A DNA stretch of 44,324 nucleotides from Rhodospirillaceae bacterium LM-1 (lineage in GTDB: Bacteria; Pseudomonadota; Alphaproteobacteria; Rhodospirillales; WMHbin7), in the NCBI GenBank assembly GCA_902725215.1, contig CACUVI010000025.1:1-44324 (forward strand). Reading direction: 5' to 3'. Of the stretch, positions 7,903 to 17,488 are shown in pieces. The notes under the pieces were generated by a model that saw only the letters and a program-made list of their open reading frames with translations, was not told the origin of the DNA and ran no database searches. How positions within the stretch are numbered: the first letter of the stretch is position 1; every line of letters starts with the position of its first letter. The translations under genes were made by a program, and so were the position numbers.

Positions 7903-9071
7903 GCCGCGACCCGCAATTGGGGGTCTATATCCATTGGCCTTGGTGCCTTTCCAAATGTCCTTATTGCGATTTCAACAGCCAAGCGATTGATCCTAAAGAC
8001 ATAGATCAGGAGGGCTGGCGCAAGTCATTATTGGCGGAGCTAGCTCATTGCCTAGGCGCAACGGATAGGGCACGCATCGGATCGGTCTTTTTCGGAGGCG
8101 GCACGCCGTCGCTGATCGATCCGGCCAGCATCGCCGCCATTCTGGAATTGTTATCTAAACACAGGCCTATATCCAAACAACTTGAAGTAACGCTTGAGGC
8201 CAATCCCGGCACAATCGACGCCAAACGGTTGGATCACTTTAGGCAAGCGGGGGTGAACCGGGTTTCTTTGGGTATGCAAGCCCTGGATGATCAAGCACTT
8301 AAGCAATTAGGTCGCAGCCATGACACGAAGGCGGCCCTGAAGGCGCTTGATTTGATTCGAAAACGGTTCGAGCGCGTGTCGATCGATCTGATCTATGGAA
8401 GGCCTGGGCAAAGCCTAAACAGCTGGCAAGATGAGCTGACGAAGGCGCTAGGGCTGGGGCTTGACCATTATTCGCTTTACCAACTGACCTATGAATCCTC
8501 GACCCCCCTTGGCCGGGCGGCCCTGGAGGGACGCATCAAGCCGCTGGACGGCGACAGTGAGGCCGATTTCTTCGCAATGACGCAAGATCAGATGGGGGCG
8601 GCAATTCGTTGCGCTTACGAGATATCGAATTATGCATCAAAGTCAGCATACTGCAGGCATAACCTGGATATTTGGCGGGGCGGAACCTATCTAGGCGTAG
8701 GACCCGGCGCGCATGGGCGAGAGCCAAGGGACGGGCAAATCCATGCCACGGAGCGACTGGCCGACCCCTTGGCTTGGGCTAAGCAGGTTGCAGCCAAGGG
8801 TCATGGATATAAGACCTGTGAACCCCTTTTGCCCGGCGAGCGGGCGCAGGAACTGATCTTGCTGGGGCTGCGTCTGACCGAGGGTATAGACCGCGCCCGT
8901 TTTGCCCGCCAATCCGGTTTCGACCTTGCCGAAGTTATAAACCCTCTGGCCGTACAGAGGATGGCGGCGGATGGCTATATCCAGCAGGATTGCACTTCCT
9001 TGCGCACCACACCGCAGGGTCGCCAATTGCTGGATTCGGTGGTTAGGATTCTGCTTTCAGAATCGCTTTAA
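7899..9071 (+). CDS. hemW: HemW-type radical SAM protein
   Basis: A 390-residue radical SAM protein. [10 protein letters not shown] carries the CxxxCxxC iron-sulfur motif, followed by FFGGGTPSL, a typical HemW pattern, then [28 protein letters not shown] and the C-terminal HemN-like domain. HemW homologues bind heme and act as heme chaperones rather than coproporphyrinogen oxidases, although they are often annotated as HemN. Its 3' end overlaps the convergent SDR gene by 29 bases. Parts of the gene (about 7980-8420) look slightly less GC-rich than rdgB and rph. Confidence 0.92.
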   Translation: MSRDPQLGVYIHWPWCLSKCPYCDFNSQAIDPKDIDQEGWRKSLLAELAHCLGATDRARIGSVFFGGGTPSLIDPASIAAILELLSKHRPISKQLEVTLEANPGTIDAKRLDHFRQAGVNRVSLGMQALDDQALKQLGRSHDTKAALKALDLIRKRFERVSIDLIYGRPGQSLNSWQDELTKALGLGLDHYSLYQLTYESSTPLGRAALEGRIKPLDGDSEADFFAMTQDQMGAAIRCAYEISNYASKSAYCRHNLDIWRGGTYLGVGPGAHGREPRDGQIHATERLADPLAWAKQVAAKGHGYKTCEPLLPGERAQELILLGLRLTEGIDRARFARQSGFDLAEVINPLAVQRMAADGYIQQDCTSLRTTPQGRQLLDSVVRILLSESL

Positions 9072-9894
9072 GCCCTTCCCGATAGCTGGGATAAAGCGGC
9101 TTATAACCCAGAACCTCTTTCATCTTGGCGTTCGACACGACTTTATTGTCGGCATAAAAGCTGCGCGCCATCGGCGATAGATCGGCCTGATCGAAAGGAA
9201 TGGCGGCAGGCGGATCTATGCCCAGCAGATCGGCGCCATAGGCTATAACCTCATCGGGCGTGGCTGGATCATCGTCACATAGGTTATATATCTCTCCGGG
9301 CGTGGGATGGGCCATCGAGGTCATCACAGCCCCCGCGATGTCATCGACATGGATGCGCGAAAAGACCTGTCCGGGCTTGACGACCCGATGCGCCTTGCCT
9401 GCCCGCAGGCTGTCGATGGCCGAGCGGCCAGGGCCGTAAATGCCGGCCAGCCGAAAGATATGAACTGGAATTCCGTTATTTTCCCAAAGGCTTAGCCATG
9501 CGGCCTCCGCCTGAACGCGCCTTTTCGAGCGCTCTAGAGACGGCAGGAGCGGGCTGGTCTCATCAACCAGCCCGCCCTGTCGATCGCCGTAGACACCGGT
9601 CGTGGAGAGATAACCAACCCAGGCGAATCGTTCCATTATGTTAATAGAATTTCTGAGCGCGTCAAGTACGGGATCGCCCGATTCTGTGGGTGGAATCGTA
9701 GAAAGAAGACATATAACTCCGTCCAGGGCGTCTTTGGGCAGGGGGTGGCCTGGGCCAAAAGATATACACCCCACCCCTTCGGTGGGGTTTTGGGGCGGCT
9801 CCTGATGCGTCCCGACAACTTCATAGCCCCTGGCCAGCGCCGCCTTGGCAACCGCCTGTCCCGAGAACCCCAAGCCAAAAATGAACAGCTTCAT
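9043..9894 (-). CDS. NAD(P)-dependent epimerase/SDR (YeeZ-like)
   Basis: A 283-residue Rossmann-fold protein with LFIFGLGFSGQAVAKAALARGYEV (GxGxxG) at the N-terminus, YLSTTGVYGDRQGG in the middle, and RLAGIYGPGRSAIDSL and IHVDDIAGAV towards the C-terminus. These mark the extended/atypical SDR class often called YeeZ. The substrate is unknown. It ends convergently inside the last 29 bases of hemW. It faces away from the TPR gene at 9963. Confidence 0.85.
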   Translation of the reverse strand: MKLFIFGLGFSGQAVAKAALARGYEVVGTHQEPPQNPTEGVGCISFGPGHPLPKDALDGVICLLSTIPPTESGDPVLDALRNSINIMERFAWVGYLSTTGVYGDRQGGLVDETSPLLPSLERSKRRVQAEAAWLSLWENNGIPVHIFRLAGIYGPGRSAIDSLRAGKAHRVVKPGQVFSRIHVDDIAGAVMTSMAHPTPGEIYNLCDDDPATPDEVIAYGADLLGIDPPAAIPFDQADLSPMARSFYADNKVVSNAKMKEVLGYKPLYPSYREGLKAILKAES

Positions 9895-9962
9895 GCGCCG
9901 CCCTTTACAAATCCGAGATTTCCACTCTAATTCATTCTAGTCCCCAACCTTCAAGGCTTTCC

Positions 9963-10718
9963 ATGCATCGCCCGTTTTTTCTTGCCCTTCTGTCTTTTGC
10001 CTGCGGCCTGCCCTTGGCAGCCGAGCCGATGGACTATCGACAGGAATATGTGAACTGTCTGGCCCTGGCCAAGCAGGATGCTTCGACGGCTTACGAGCAT
10101 GCTGTGGGCTGGCAGGGAATGGGCGGCGGCGATGCGGCGAAACATTGCCAAGCCGTGGCCCTGATGTATCTGGGCAAGCATGACGAGGCGGCCTATCGGT
10201 TGGAAGCGCTGGCCATGTCAACCATGCTGCCCGCCCCCAAGCGGGCCGAGATGCTGGCCCAGGCCGCTCAGGCCCAGCTGATGCTGGACAATCTGAGCCA
10301 AGCCAATGCCGATCTGACGGCGGCCCTGAAACTGGACGCCCGCAACCCTGATATATATATCGACCGGGCTGTGGTGATGTTCGCCGCTGGCGATTATGGC
10401 GGCGCCGTTAAGGATCTGGATGCCGCCATTCTGCTTTCGCCCAAAAAGGCTGAGCCTTACGCGCTTCGTGCGGCAGCGAAACGATTCCAGGACATGGTGG
10501 ACCCTGCCCTGGCCGATGCCGAGCAGGCCGTGAGCCTGTCGGGAGGCAAATATCCCGAGGCCTTGCTGGAGCGCGGCATCCTGAGAAGGCTTAAGGGAAA
10601 CAAGGCGGGCGCGCGACAGGATTGGTTGGCCATTCTCTCGATCAATCCCGATGGCGAAACGGCCGACAATGCTAGGCGCAATCTTGAACTGATGGATGTG
10701 AAGGGGGCCGAGAAATGA
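9963..10718 (+). CDS. Exported tetratricopeptide-repeat protein
   Basis: A 251-residue protein with a short signal peptide (MHRPFFLALLSFACGLPLAAEP) and several TPR-like helical pairs, best seen at AEMLAQAAQAQLMLDNLSQANADLTAALKLD, PDIYIDRAVVMFAAGDYGGAVKDLDAAI and ALLERGILRRLKGNKAGARQDWLAIL. Probably a periplasmic scaffold; no specific partner can be named. It overlaps the unknown 138-residue gene by an ATGA, so the two are likely co-expressed. Confidence 0.85.
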   Translation: MHRPFFLALLSFACGLPLAAEPMDYRQEYVNCLALAKQDASTAYEHAVGWQGMGGGDAAKHCQAVALMYLGKHDEAAYRLEALAMSTMLPAPKRAEMLAQAAQAQLMLDNLSQANADLTAALKLDARNPDIYIDRAVVMFAAGDYGGAVKDLDAAILLSPKKAEPYALRAAAKRFQDMVDPALADAEQAVSLSGGKYPEALLERGILRRLKGNKAGARQDWLAILSINPDGETADNARRNLELMDVKGAEK

Positions 10719-11131
10719 GCCAGCCCAAACTGCCCGCCCATGAAATGCCGGGGGGCCGTTTGGTCCGCCATCAAGACAGGATTTGGCTGAAGGCCTGGCG
10801 CGACAGCAAGGATTACGTCAATCACTATTTGGTCGCCGCCAGGGCCAGCCCCGACCTGACTCTGGTTTATATCGATCCAGAAACGGAACTGGAGCCGGTG
10901 GGAGAGGCCCTGCGCCTGGACCAGACAAAGCCCCGACCCCTGGGCGAGGACATGCAGCCGGGCGATGCCCTTGTGCTGGAAAGCGGTCGGCGCTTCATCA
11001 AGGTTCTGGACATCAAGAAGGATGGCCAGCGCCATCTGGCCTATGTCGATATCGAGACCGGAGAAATCCGTCCGCGCCAGGAGCGCGGCCAAGCCGCGGT
11101 TTTTTCGGGTTGGTCGCTGATCGACGCTTAA
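10715..11131 (+). CDS. Conserved-looking hypothetical protein, 138 aa
   Basis: I do not recognise this family. The protein has no signal peptide or membrane segment. It reads as a compact mixed alpha/beta fold (HEMPGGRLVRHQDRIWLKAWRDS, then LTLVYIDPETELEPVGE, then GDALVLESGRRFIKVLDIKKDG and HLAYVDIETGEIRPR). Coding is supported by the four-base overlap with the TPR gene, codon use like its neighbours, and a stop that abuts the stop of the convergent GST gene with no gap. Confidence 0.75.
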   Translation: MSQPKLPAHEMPGGRLVRHQDRIWLKAWRDSKDYVNHYLVAARASPDLTLVYIDPETELEPVGEALRLDQTKPRPLGEDMQPGDALVLESGRRFIKVLDIKKDGQRHLAYVDIETGEIRPRQERGQAAVFSGWSLIDA

Positions 11132-11800
11132 TTAAAAATCGAGATCCGCGTAATGCGCGGGCGGCGGCGCGCCTGGAATATGATCGGCCAGCAGCGGGCG
11201 GAAGGATGGGCGCGATTTGATCTTGGCATACCAATCCTTGACATGCGGCACCTGGTCCCAGGCGATGTCGCCCACATAATCGATGCAGGACAGATGCGCC
11301 GCCGCCGCGATGTCGGCCAGGGTGAAGCTGTTTCCAGCCAGCCAGTTGCGCCGCTCGGTCAGCCAGGTCAGATAGGCCAAATGGCTTTCCAGATTCTGCA
11401 ACCCGGCCCGGATGGCCCTAGAATCCGGCGCCCCCAATCCCAGAAAGCGTTTCATCAATTTTTCGGTCACCAGATGGTGCGTGACCTCGCTTTCGAATTT
11501 CTGGTCGAACCAGGCGCATAGGCGGCGCGCCTCGGCCCGTTCGATGGGGTCGGCGCCGATCAGTTGCGGTTCGGGATAGGTTTCGTCCAGATATTCGCAG
11601 ATAGAGGCATGTTCGGCCAAGGTCAGCCCATCTTCCTCGATCAGCACGGGAACCTCGCCCGCCGGGTTCAAGGCCAGGAATTCGGGACGGCGCTCCCAGG
11701 TCTTTTCGGCTTCCAGGCGAAAATTCAGCTTTTTCTCGCCAAGCGCTATCCGCACCTTGCGCGAATGCGCCGAAAGCCAGAGATGATGAAGCGTGCGCAT
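11132..11800 (-). CDS. Glutathione S-transferase family protein
   Basis: A 222-residue GST. The N-terminal thioredoxin-like half contains LSAHSRKVRIALGEKKL, the cis-Pro NPAGEVPVLIEEDG, and LAEHASICEYLDETYP (the Glu/Ser glutathione-binding pair). The C-terminal helical half has GNSFTLADIAAAAHLSCIDY, with the N-capping box Thr-Leu-Ala-Asp. Ser at the N-terminal active-site position suggests a beta or zeta-like class. The substrate is unknown. gshB, which makes glutathione, lies about 0.9 kb away on the opposite strand. Confidence 0.9.
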   Translation of the reverse strand: MRTLHHLWLSAHSRKVRIALGEKKLNFRLEAEKTWERRPEFLALNPAGEVPVLIEEDGLTLAEHASICEYLDETYPEPQLIGADPIERAEARRLCAWFDQKFESEVTHHLVTEKLMKRFLGLGAPDSRAIRAGLQNLESHLAYLTWLTERRNWLAGNSFTLADIAAAAHLSCIDYVGDIAWDQVPHVKDWYAKIKSRPSFRPLLADHIPGAPPPAHYADLDF

Positions 11801-11916
11801 GTGTTGGTAATATTCCCCACTTGAAGCATCTATAACGCCGCCGCCCCTGGCGGCGCAAGAGATGTCCGGCTATGATGCTATAAAGTGAATCCTAAAAAAC
11901 TCTTGAGAGGAATGGC

Positions 11917-12738
11917 GTGCCGATCGAACAGGTCGTAGTGATGGCTGTGATTCAAGGCTTGGCCGGGTTTTTGCCCCTGTCCGCCTCGGGCCATCTGGCG
12001 CTGGCGCCGTTTTTCCTCGGCTGGCCGACGGCAGGCCTTCCCCTTGAAGCCGCCCTGCATGGCGGCGCTCTGGCCGCCTTGCTGCTTTATTTCTGGCGCG
12101 ATGTTTGGGAAATCGCCAAGGATCTGCCCAGCCTGTTCAAGGGACGCACCAGACCGGGCGCCAAGCTGGCCATCTTGCTGCTGGCGGCGACGCTTCCGGT
12201 GCTTGTTCTTGCTTTTGCCCTGCGTTATTTCGAGATTGCAGCACCCAGCGCCCCGCTGACCATTGCCTGGGCGATGGCCGGTTTCGCCCCCGTCCTGTTT
12301 CTGTTCGACAAGTTCGGCGTCACCATCTGGCGCATGCAGCATATGACGACAAGCCAGTCGCTGTTCATCGGTTTCGCCCAGTGCCTAGCCTTCATTCCCG
12401 GCATCGGAGGCATGGCGGCCACCCTGACCGCCGCCCGCTTTCTCGGATACGAGCGCGCCGAAGCGGCGCGCTTTGCGCTTTTGCTTTTCATCCCGCTTCT
12501 GTTGGGCAGGCTGGCGCTCGATCTCTACGGGTTGCTCGGCGCCGGGGCGGGCGCGTTTCCCGTGGCCGCACAGCATCTGCTGATCGCCTTTGGCGCAACC
12601 GCGCTGACCGGCTTGTTGGCCGTTTCGTTCTTGCTAAGCTGGCTTCGGCGCGCCAGCCTGCTGCCCTTCGTTCTATATCGCCTTGCCGTTGGTCTGGCGT
12701 TGCTGCTGTTCCTTCATGGGCTGACGCCATGGCGCTAA
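11917..12738 (+). CDS. UppP/BacA-like membrane protein lacking catalytic residues
   Basis: A 273-residue, multi-pass membrane protein that aligns along its length with undecaprenyl-diphosphate phosphatase (UppP/BacA). The first motif reads [15 protein letters not shown]: the essential Glu of the family (E21 in E. coli) is Gly17 here, E17 is Gln13, while Ser22 and His26 remain. The second motif, normally PGxSRSxxT, reads PGIGGMAAT (161-169), so the SRS triad including the essential Arg is lost. The final ALDLY and [12 protein letters not shown] segments are conserved. It is probably not a phosphatase, and may be repurposed for lipid binding or transport (inference). GTG start 11917 with AGAGGAA upstream. 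It overlaps gshB by 10 bases. Confidence 0.85.
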   Translation: MPIEQVVVMAVIQGLAGFLPLSASGHLALAPFFLGWPTAGLPLEAALHGGALAALLLYFWRDVWEIAKDLPSLFKGRTRPGAKLAILLLAATLPVLVLAFALRYFEIAAPSAPLTIAWAMAGFAPVLFLFDKFGVTIWRMQHMTTSQSLFIGFAQCLAFIPGIGGMAATLTAARFLGYERAEAARFALLLFIPLLLGRLALDLYGLLGAGAGAFPVAAQHLLIAFGATALTGLLAVSFLLSWLRRASLLPFVLYRLAVGLALLLFLHGLTPWR

Positions 12739-13673
12739 ACGTCGCCATTCAGATGGACCCGATCGCGTCCATCGATATCGACGCCGATTCCACCTTTATG
12801 TTGGCCCTGGAGGCGCAAGCCCGCGGACATGTTCTCTATCATTACCTGCCCAAGCATCTGTCGCTGGAAGACGGACGGCTGACCGCGCTGGCCCATCCGT
12901 TGAGCGTGCGGCGCGAAAAGGGGAATCATTACACTCTGGGTCAACCGCTTCGCCTTGATTTGGCGCGCATGGACGTTGTGCTGATGCGCCAGGACCCGCC
13001 CTTCGACATGGCCTATATCACGGCCACCCATTTGCTGGAACGAATCCATCCGAAAACCCTGGTCGTCAACGACCCCGCCAGCGTGCGCAACGCGCCGGAG
13101 AAATTGTTCGCCACCCATTGGCCCGAACTGATGGCGCCAACCCTGATCAGCGCTGACGCCAAATCCATCGCCGATTTTCGCGCCCGGCACGGCGACATTG
13201 TTCTGAAGCCGCTTTACGGCAATGGCGGAGCGGGCGTCTTTCACGTGACGTCGTCCGACGACAATTTCAACGCCTTGCTCGAAATGTTCGCGCGCCAATC
13301 GCTAGAGCCGATCATGGCGCAAAAATATCTGCCCGAGGTCAGGGCGGGCGACAAGCGCATCATCCTGGTCGATGGGGTGGCGAAGGGCGCAGTCCTGCGC
13401 GTGCCAAGCCAAGGCGAGGCCAGGGCCAACCTGCATGTGGGCGGCCGCGCCGTGGCGACGAAGCTGACCAATGGCGAACAAGAGATATGCCAAACCATCG
13501 GTCCTGAATTGAAAAAGCGCGGGCTAATTTTCGTAGGCATCGACGTGATCGGCGACCGGCTAACCGAGATCAACGTCACCTCGCCTACCGGCATTCAGGA
13601 AATCAACCGACTTTCGGATACGAAGATCGAAGCGGATGTTTGGGACGCGATAGAAGGCAGATTATCGCCATAA
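12729..13673 (+). CDS. gshB: Glutathione synthetase
   Basis: A 314-residue ATP-grasp ligase that joins gamma-glutamylcysteine and glycine. The N-terminus [30 protein letters not shown] is typical. Further motifs are [48 protein letters not shown] (ATP-grasp Lys), RIILVDGV, and the metal-binding [16 protein letters not shown]. The frame stays open far upstream, but that part is a shadow of the uppP-like gene; the start is ATG 12729, inside the end of that gene. It is separated here from rsmI-yraN, next to which gshB is often found in this class. Its 3' end overlaps the convergent M48 gene by 12 bases. Confidence 0.96.
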   Translation: MALNVAIQMDPIASIDIDADSTFMLALEAQARGHVLYHYLPKHLSLEDGRLTALAHPLSVRREKGNHYTLGQPLRLDLARMDVVLMRQDPPFDMAYITATHLLERIHPKTLVVNDPASVRNAPEKLFATHWPELMAPTLISADAKSIADFRARHGDIVLKPLYGNGGAGVFHVTSSDDNFNALLEMFARQSLEPIMAQKYLPEVRAGDKRIILVDGVAKGAVLRVPSQGEARANLHVGGRAVATKLTNGEQEICQTIGPELKKRGLIFVGIDVIGDRLTEINVTSPTGIQEINRLSDTKIEADVWDAIEGRLSP

Positions 13674-15494
13674 CCCATCGTAAGGCATTGCAGGGGCCGC
13701 CTGTCCTGTGGCTTGCGAAATTCTGTCCAAAAGATTTTGCGCTCTTTCGCCGTTGACGCCATCAAGCATGGCCGCAGCCTTTAGGGCTGTCATGAGCTGA
13801 CGCCCCTTGTCTTCGGGCAGCGCCGCAAGGATTTCCAGCGCTTGGGAAAACTCCCACGGCCCGATCTGATCGCTGGGGCGAAAATCAACGTCGCTGATCT
13901 CTCCGATCATTTCTTGCGCACGCGCATAGGCCTGTCTTGCCTTGTCGCTTGACTCATGCCCCGCCTGGGCAACGGAAGCTGCCGCCAAAGCCATGGCTCG
14001 CTTTTTTGTTTCGTCGTCCGCCGATTTTCTTGCCGCAATAGGGTAAAGAGCCGAGCGCAACCCTTGGAGCAAAGCCTCTTCTTGCGCGGTAAGCGCACCA
14101 TCTCCCATGGCAAGGCGTTCGGCGTTTCTTACGATCCTGTCACGCTCGCCGATGTCCATGCGCTGAAGGTGCGCCAGCGATTGTGAAATTAGAAGTCTGG
14201 CCGCTTTATGATCGCCATTGCCCATGACGGGTAGATTGCGTTCCACCAGCAAGGCGACAGTCGGCGATTCAAGACCGGCCAACATGTGAATGTGAGGGGC
14301 CAAGTCGCCCTGATGGTCGAGCAGAAAGGCCGAATAGAGACCGGCCAACGCCTGCTCGTCGCTTTCATAGGGTTTGGGCGATATTGGCGGCTGCGGTTCC
14401 GCGCGTGAATCCGCGCGACTGATTTGCTTTGGCGAATGATCCTGCGCCAAGCGGCTCAGCCGATCCTCAATCGGCGGATGTGTGGCAAGCCAATCCGGTT
14501 GCGAATCATGAAACAGCATATGGCGCACCCATGAAGATGGTTTGCCCGACCTCTCGTTTTGTCGCGCCCCATGCCTCGCCTTTTGAAGAGCGCCGGACAG
14601 GCCTGAACTTAATCGCGCGAACTGCACGGCGGACGCATCGGCCAGAAATTCGCGTTCCCTGGAAATGGCGCGTTGCGCCGCCCGGCCCAGGATCAGACCG
14701 AAGCCCCCGGCGATCATGACCCACATGCCGATGAAGACCGTCAGAAAGCCCAGCACGAAAAGAACAGCGCCCTCGGCAATTTTAACTTCCAGACCGATGC
14801 CTCCGATGGCAAGCCCGGCGCCGCTGAAGAAGGTCAGATTCAAGCCGATCAAGGTGAAGCGCGTAAACCCGTTCATCAGGCTGGCCAACCGCATGTTCAG
14901 GGAAAGATCGTCATTCGCGATATGGCCAAACTCGTGCGCCGCTAGGCCTTGCAGCTCGTCTCGGCTTAGCATTTGCAGCGCGTCGGGCGTCACGCCGATG
15001 ACGGCTTCGCCAGGGCCGAAACCGGCGCAAAGGGCGTTGATGCCTTCCATCTTTTCCAGCACATACAAGACCGGCGTCGCTATGCCGCTGGCAATCGCCA
15101 ACTCGGCCACCACATTTCTGAAGCGGCGTTCCTGGGCGCTGTTCAAGGCCGAGAGCCTGCGTGCGCCCAGCATGTCCATCAGCAGAGCGCCGCCGCCCAG
15201 CGACAGCTCGCGCCATTTAGAGACGATGGCCGCCAGGAAGATCAGAGCCGCCGGAATTTGTCCGGCCGCGATGACGCGCGGATGCCAGAACAGATAGGAT
15301 AAAGCGTGACGGCGGTCCTCCTCGAAGGAATAGAGAGGCTGAAATTCCGCCGTCATGTCGAAAGGAATAGCGCGAAAAACCATCACCGCAATCAGGTGCG
15401 ACCCAAAGAACAGGGCCAGGATGGCGGGCGCAAACCAGAGAATAAGGAGGGCGGTGCGTTGGCGGGACCTATCTTGCGCCTTGAAGAAATCCAT
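13662..15494 (-). CDS. Membrane-bound M48 (HtpX/Ste24-like) metalloprotease
   Basis: A 610-residue protein. Two membrane segments precede the protease domain (about 17-40 and 78-92). The zinc motif HEFGH is at about 187-191, with the third ligand in [13 protein letters not shown] at about 278-290; further membrane segments lie between them (about 205-235 and 242-270). The part after about residue 330 is a long, soluble helical region with no recognised domain, roughly twice the size of HtpX itself. It follows lemA by three bases, a frequent pairing. Possible role: membrane-protein quality control. Residues 575-610 overlap nothing but the last 12 bases overlap gshB. Confidence 0.9.
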   Translation of the reverse strand: MDFFKAQDRSRQRTALLILWFAPAILALFFGSHLIAVMVFRAIPFDMTAEFQPLYSFEEDRRHALSYLFWHPRVIAAGQIPAALIFLAAIVSKWRELSLGGGALLMDMLGARRLSALNSAQERRFRNVVAELAIASGIATPVLYVLEKMEGINALCAGFGPGEAVIGVTPDALQMLSRDELQGLAAHEFGHIANDDLSLNMRLASLMNGFTRFTLIGLNLTFFSGAGLAIGGIGLEVKIAEGAVLFVLGFLTVFIGMWVMIAGGFGLILGRAAQRAISREREFLADASAVQFARLSSGLSGALQKARHGARQNERSGKPSSWVRHMLFHDSQPDWLATHPPIEDRLSRLAQDHSPKQISRADSRAEPQPPISPKPYESDEQALAGLYSAFLLDHQGDLAPHIHMLAGLESPTVALLVERNLPVMGNGDHKAARLLISQSLAHLQRMDIGERDRIVRNAERLAMGDGALTAQEEALLQGLRSALYPIAARKSADDETKKRAMALAAASVAQAGHESSDKARQAYARAQEMIGEISDVDFRPSDQIGPWEFSQALEILAALPEDKGRQLMTALKAAAMLDGVNGERAQNLLDRISQATGQAAPAMPYDGLWR

Positions 15495-15497
15495 CGC

Positions 15498-16091
15498 TTA
15501 AGAAAAGGACACGCGCAGGGGCTGGCGGGCCAGTTGGTCTTCCAACTCCCAGCTGGCATAGGCCGCAAAGCCGAACAGGCCGGCGATCAGCAACGACGGA
15601 AAGGACAAGCGCTTGTTGTCGTAGGACATGACCGCATCGTTATAGGCTTGGCGGGCGAAGGAGACCCGGTTCTCGGTACTGGACAGTTCTTCAGACAATT
15701 GAGCCATGGTCTGATCTGCCCGCAACTGCGGATAGGATTCTTGCAGGGCAAACAAGTGCGTCAAAGCGCCGGTCAGTTGATTTTCGGCGCTGCTGACGGC
15801 GGCAAGTGCTGCCGGTCCCTTCCGAAGCTGCAGATTTTGCGCAGCGCCCAAAGCCAGATTGCGCGCCGACACAACCGCTTCCAGCGTTTCCCTTTCATGT
15901 TCGAGATAGCGCTTGGCGACGGCAACCAGATTGGGGATCAGGTCGTAGCGGCGTTGCAGCTGAACGGAAATCTGCGCCAGGGCATTCGAAACCGCGTTCC
16001 TTGCCCGAACCAGCCCATTATAAACGGCAATCAGCAGAAGAATCGCCGCAAAGCCGGTGGCGGACAGAATGATGGGCGATAAGTTTTGCAT
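15498..16091 (-). CDS. lemA: LemA family protein
   Basis: The start chosen is ATG 16091 (MQNLSPIILSATGFAAILLLIAVYNGLVRARN), preceded by GGGGAAAG; this gives 197 residues, the normal LemA size, with one N-terminal transmembrane helix. The core has NAVSNALAQISVQLQRRYDLIPNLV and AVKRYLEHERETLEAVV-like helices and the SYPQLRAD motif, followed by ENRVSFARQAYNDAVMSYD. LemA proteins are membrane-anchored helical bundles of unclear function that co-occur with M48 proteases. Divergent from dacA. Confidence 0.93.
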   Translation of the reverse strand: MQNLSPIILSATGFAAILLLIAVYNGLVRARNAVSNALAQISVQLQRRYDLIPNLVAVAKRYLEHERETLEAVVSARNLALGAAQNLQLRKGPAALAAVSSAENQLTGALTHLFALQESYPQLRADQTMAQLSEELSSTENRVSFARQAYNDAVMSYDNKRLSFPSLLIAGLFGFAAYASWELEDQLARQPLRVSFS

Positions 16092-16214
16092 GTGCTTTCC
16101 CCGTCGAATGCAACCCCTGATCAACTTATCCAATTGCCGCCAGTTTCTCAAGCCAGCGATTGCAGCAGAGAAATAGCGCTTGCCCTTTTCGTGTGGCGCT
16201 CTTACCTCTTTCAT

Positions 16215-17441
16215 ATGAAGCGCCTTCTTTTACTTGGGGTTACGGTTTTTCTGACCCAAGCGGAACCGGCCTTGGCCCGCGATCCGCCGTTGCCCGCCTA
16301 TGTGGTGGCCGATGGACAGACCGGCGTGATTATCGATTCCCGCCTAGCCAGCCAGCCCCGCCATCCGGCGTCGCTGGCCAAGCTGATGACCGTCTATCTC
16401 GCTTTCAAGGCGATCGGTGAGAGCCAAGCGCGCTGGGATACGACGATTAAAGTTTCGGCGCAGGCGGCTCTTCAGGGCGGCTCGGTTTTGGGCTTGCGGG
16501 TTGGCGACAGCCTGACCGTCGAGGAAGCCGTGATGGCCGTGATCGCCCGCTCGGCCAATGACGCCGCCGTGGCGCTGGCCGAATATCTGGGCGGATCGGA
16601 GGCCGGGTTCGCCAGCCGTATGACCGAGCAGGCGAAAAAATTGGGTCTGATGGCGACCAGCTTCAAGAACGCGACCGGTCTTAGCGCCCAAGGGCAGGTG
16701 ACGACCGCCGCCGACATGGCGGGATTGGCGATGGCGCTAAGGCGCGACTTTCCCGCCGACTATGCGCGCTTCGCAAGCCGCAGCGTTAGCTGGAAGCGCC
16801 AGCAACTGCCCAATCTGAACGGCTTTCTGGGCGCTTTTACCGGGGCCGAGGGTTTGAAAACCGGCTTTACTTGCCCGGCCGGATATAATTTGGTCGCCGC
16901 CGCCCAACGAGACGGCAGGCGCATCATCGGCGTGGTGCTGGGCGCTCGCTCGAAGGAAGAGCGCGAGTCTTTGATGGCGCAGAATCTCAGCCGCGCTTTC
17001 AGGGGCGGAGCGCCTAAGGAGCAGGCCGCCAGTTTGGAAAAAGCCTCGCTTGCCAATTCGCTGCCCGATCTGTCGGGCACGGTCTGCGCGGGCGGCATCG
17101 TGCCGGGAGATTCGTCAGGCAATGCCGGAACCTCGTCCAGCTATCCGTCGGGCTGGGCGTTGGAATTGTCTTTCGCCCGCCAGGCGGGCAAGGCGCATCG
17201 CGATCTGATGGTGGCGCAAAGCCGCTTGGGGCTTGGCGGCCAGGCCCTGGTGGTGCGCGCTCCCTTCAGCGGCGATGTCCGCTATCGCGGCTTGCTGGCG
17301 GGCCTTAGCGAGGAGTCGGCGGTAAAAAGCTGCCTGAACTATCGCACCAAGGGCGGCGACTGCTTGGTGCTGAATCCGCAGATGCTAAAGGGCGCTTTCG
17401 AAGAGCAACGGCGTTTGGCCCGCTTCATCGCCAGGGATTGA
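16215..17441 (+). CDS. dacA: D-alanyl-D-alanine carboxypeptidase (PBP5/6 family)
   Basis: A 408-residue S11 peptidase that trims the fifth D-Ala of peptidoglycan stem peptides. A signal peptide (about residues 1-21) is followed by the three penicillin-binding motifs: SLAK at 53-56 (nucleophile Ser53), SAN at 113-115, and KTG in GLKTGFTCPAGY. The ATG at 16215 starts the signal peptide; the frame is open further upstream but enters lemA on the other strand. The C-terminal 130 residues are not the usual PBP5 membrane-anchoring helix and I do not recognise them. Confidence 0.94.
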   Translation: MKRLLLLGVTVFLTQAEPALARDPPLPAYVVADGQTGVIIDSRLASQPRHPASLAKLMTVYLAFKAIGESQARWDTTIKVSAQAALQGGSVLGLRVGDSLTVEEAVMAVIARSANDAAVALAEYLGGSEAGFASRMTEQAKKLGLMATSFKNATGLSAQGQVTTAADMAGLAMALRRDFPADYARFASRSVSWKRQQLPNLNGFLGAFTGAEGLKTGFTCPAGYNLVAAAQRDGRRIIGVVLGARSKEERESLMAQNLSRAFRGGAPKEQAASLEKASLANSLPDLSGTVCAGGIVPGDSSGNAGTSSSYPSGWALELSFARQAGKAHRDLMVAQSRLGLGGQALVVRAPFSGDVRYRGLLAGLSEESAVKSCLNYRTKGGDCLVLNPQMLKGAFEEQRRLARFIARD

Positions 17442-17488
17442 AGCCAGCCCGGACTCGCATTATGGTTGTGGGGAAAGGGAGCGATTCC

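Noticed and set aside
7899-9071. Calling this gene hemN (coproporphyrinogen dehydrogenase)
   Set aside because: The N-terminus and GGGTPSL pattern and the rdgB neighbourhood fit HemW, which is not a functional coproporphyrinogen oxidase in tested cases.
12105-12728. Long open frame upstream of and continuous with gshB
   Set aside because: It is a +1 shadow of the uppP-like gene. Its residues (Arg/Gln/Ser-rich, no pattern) fit no family, and GshB begins at ATG 12729.
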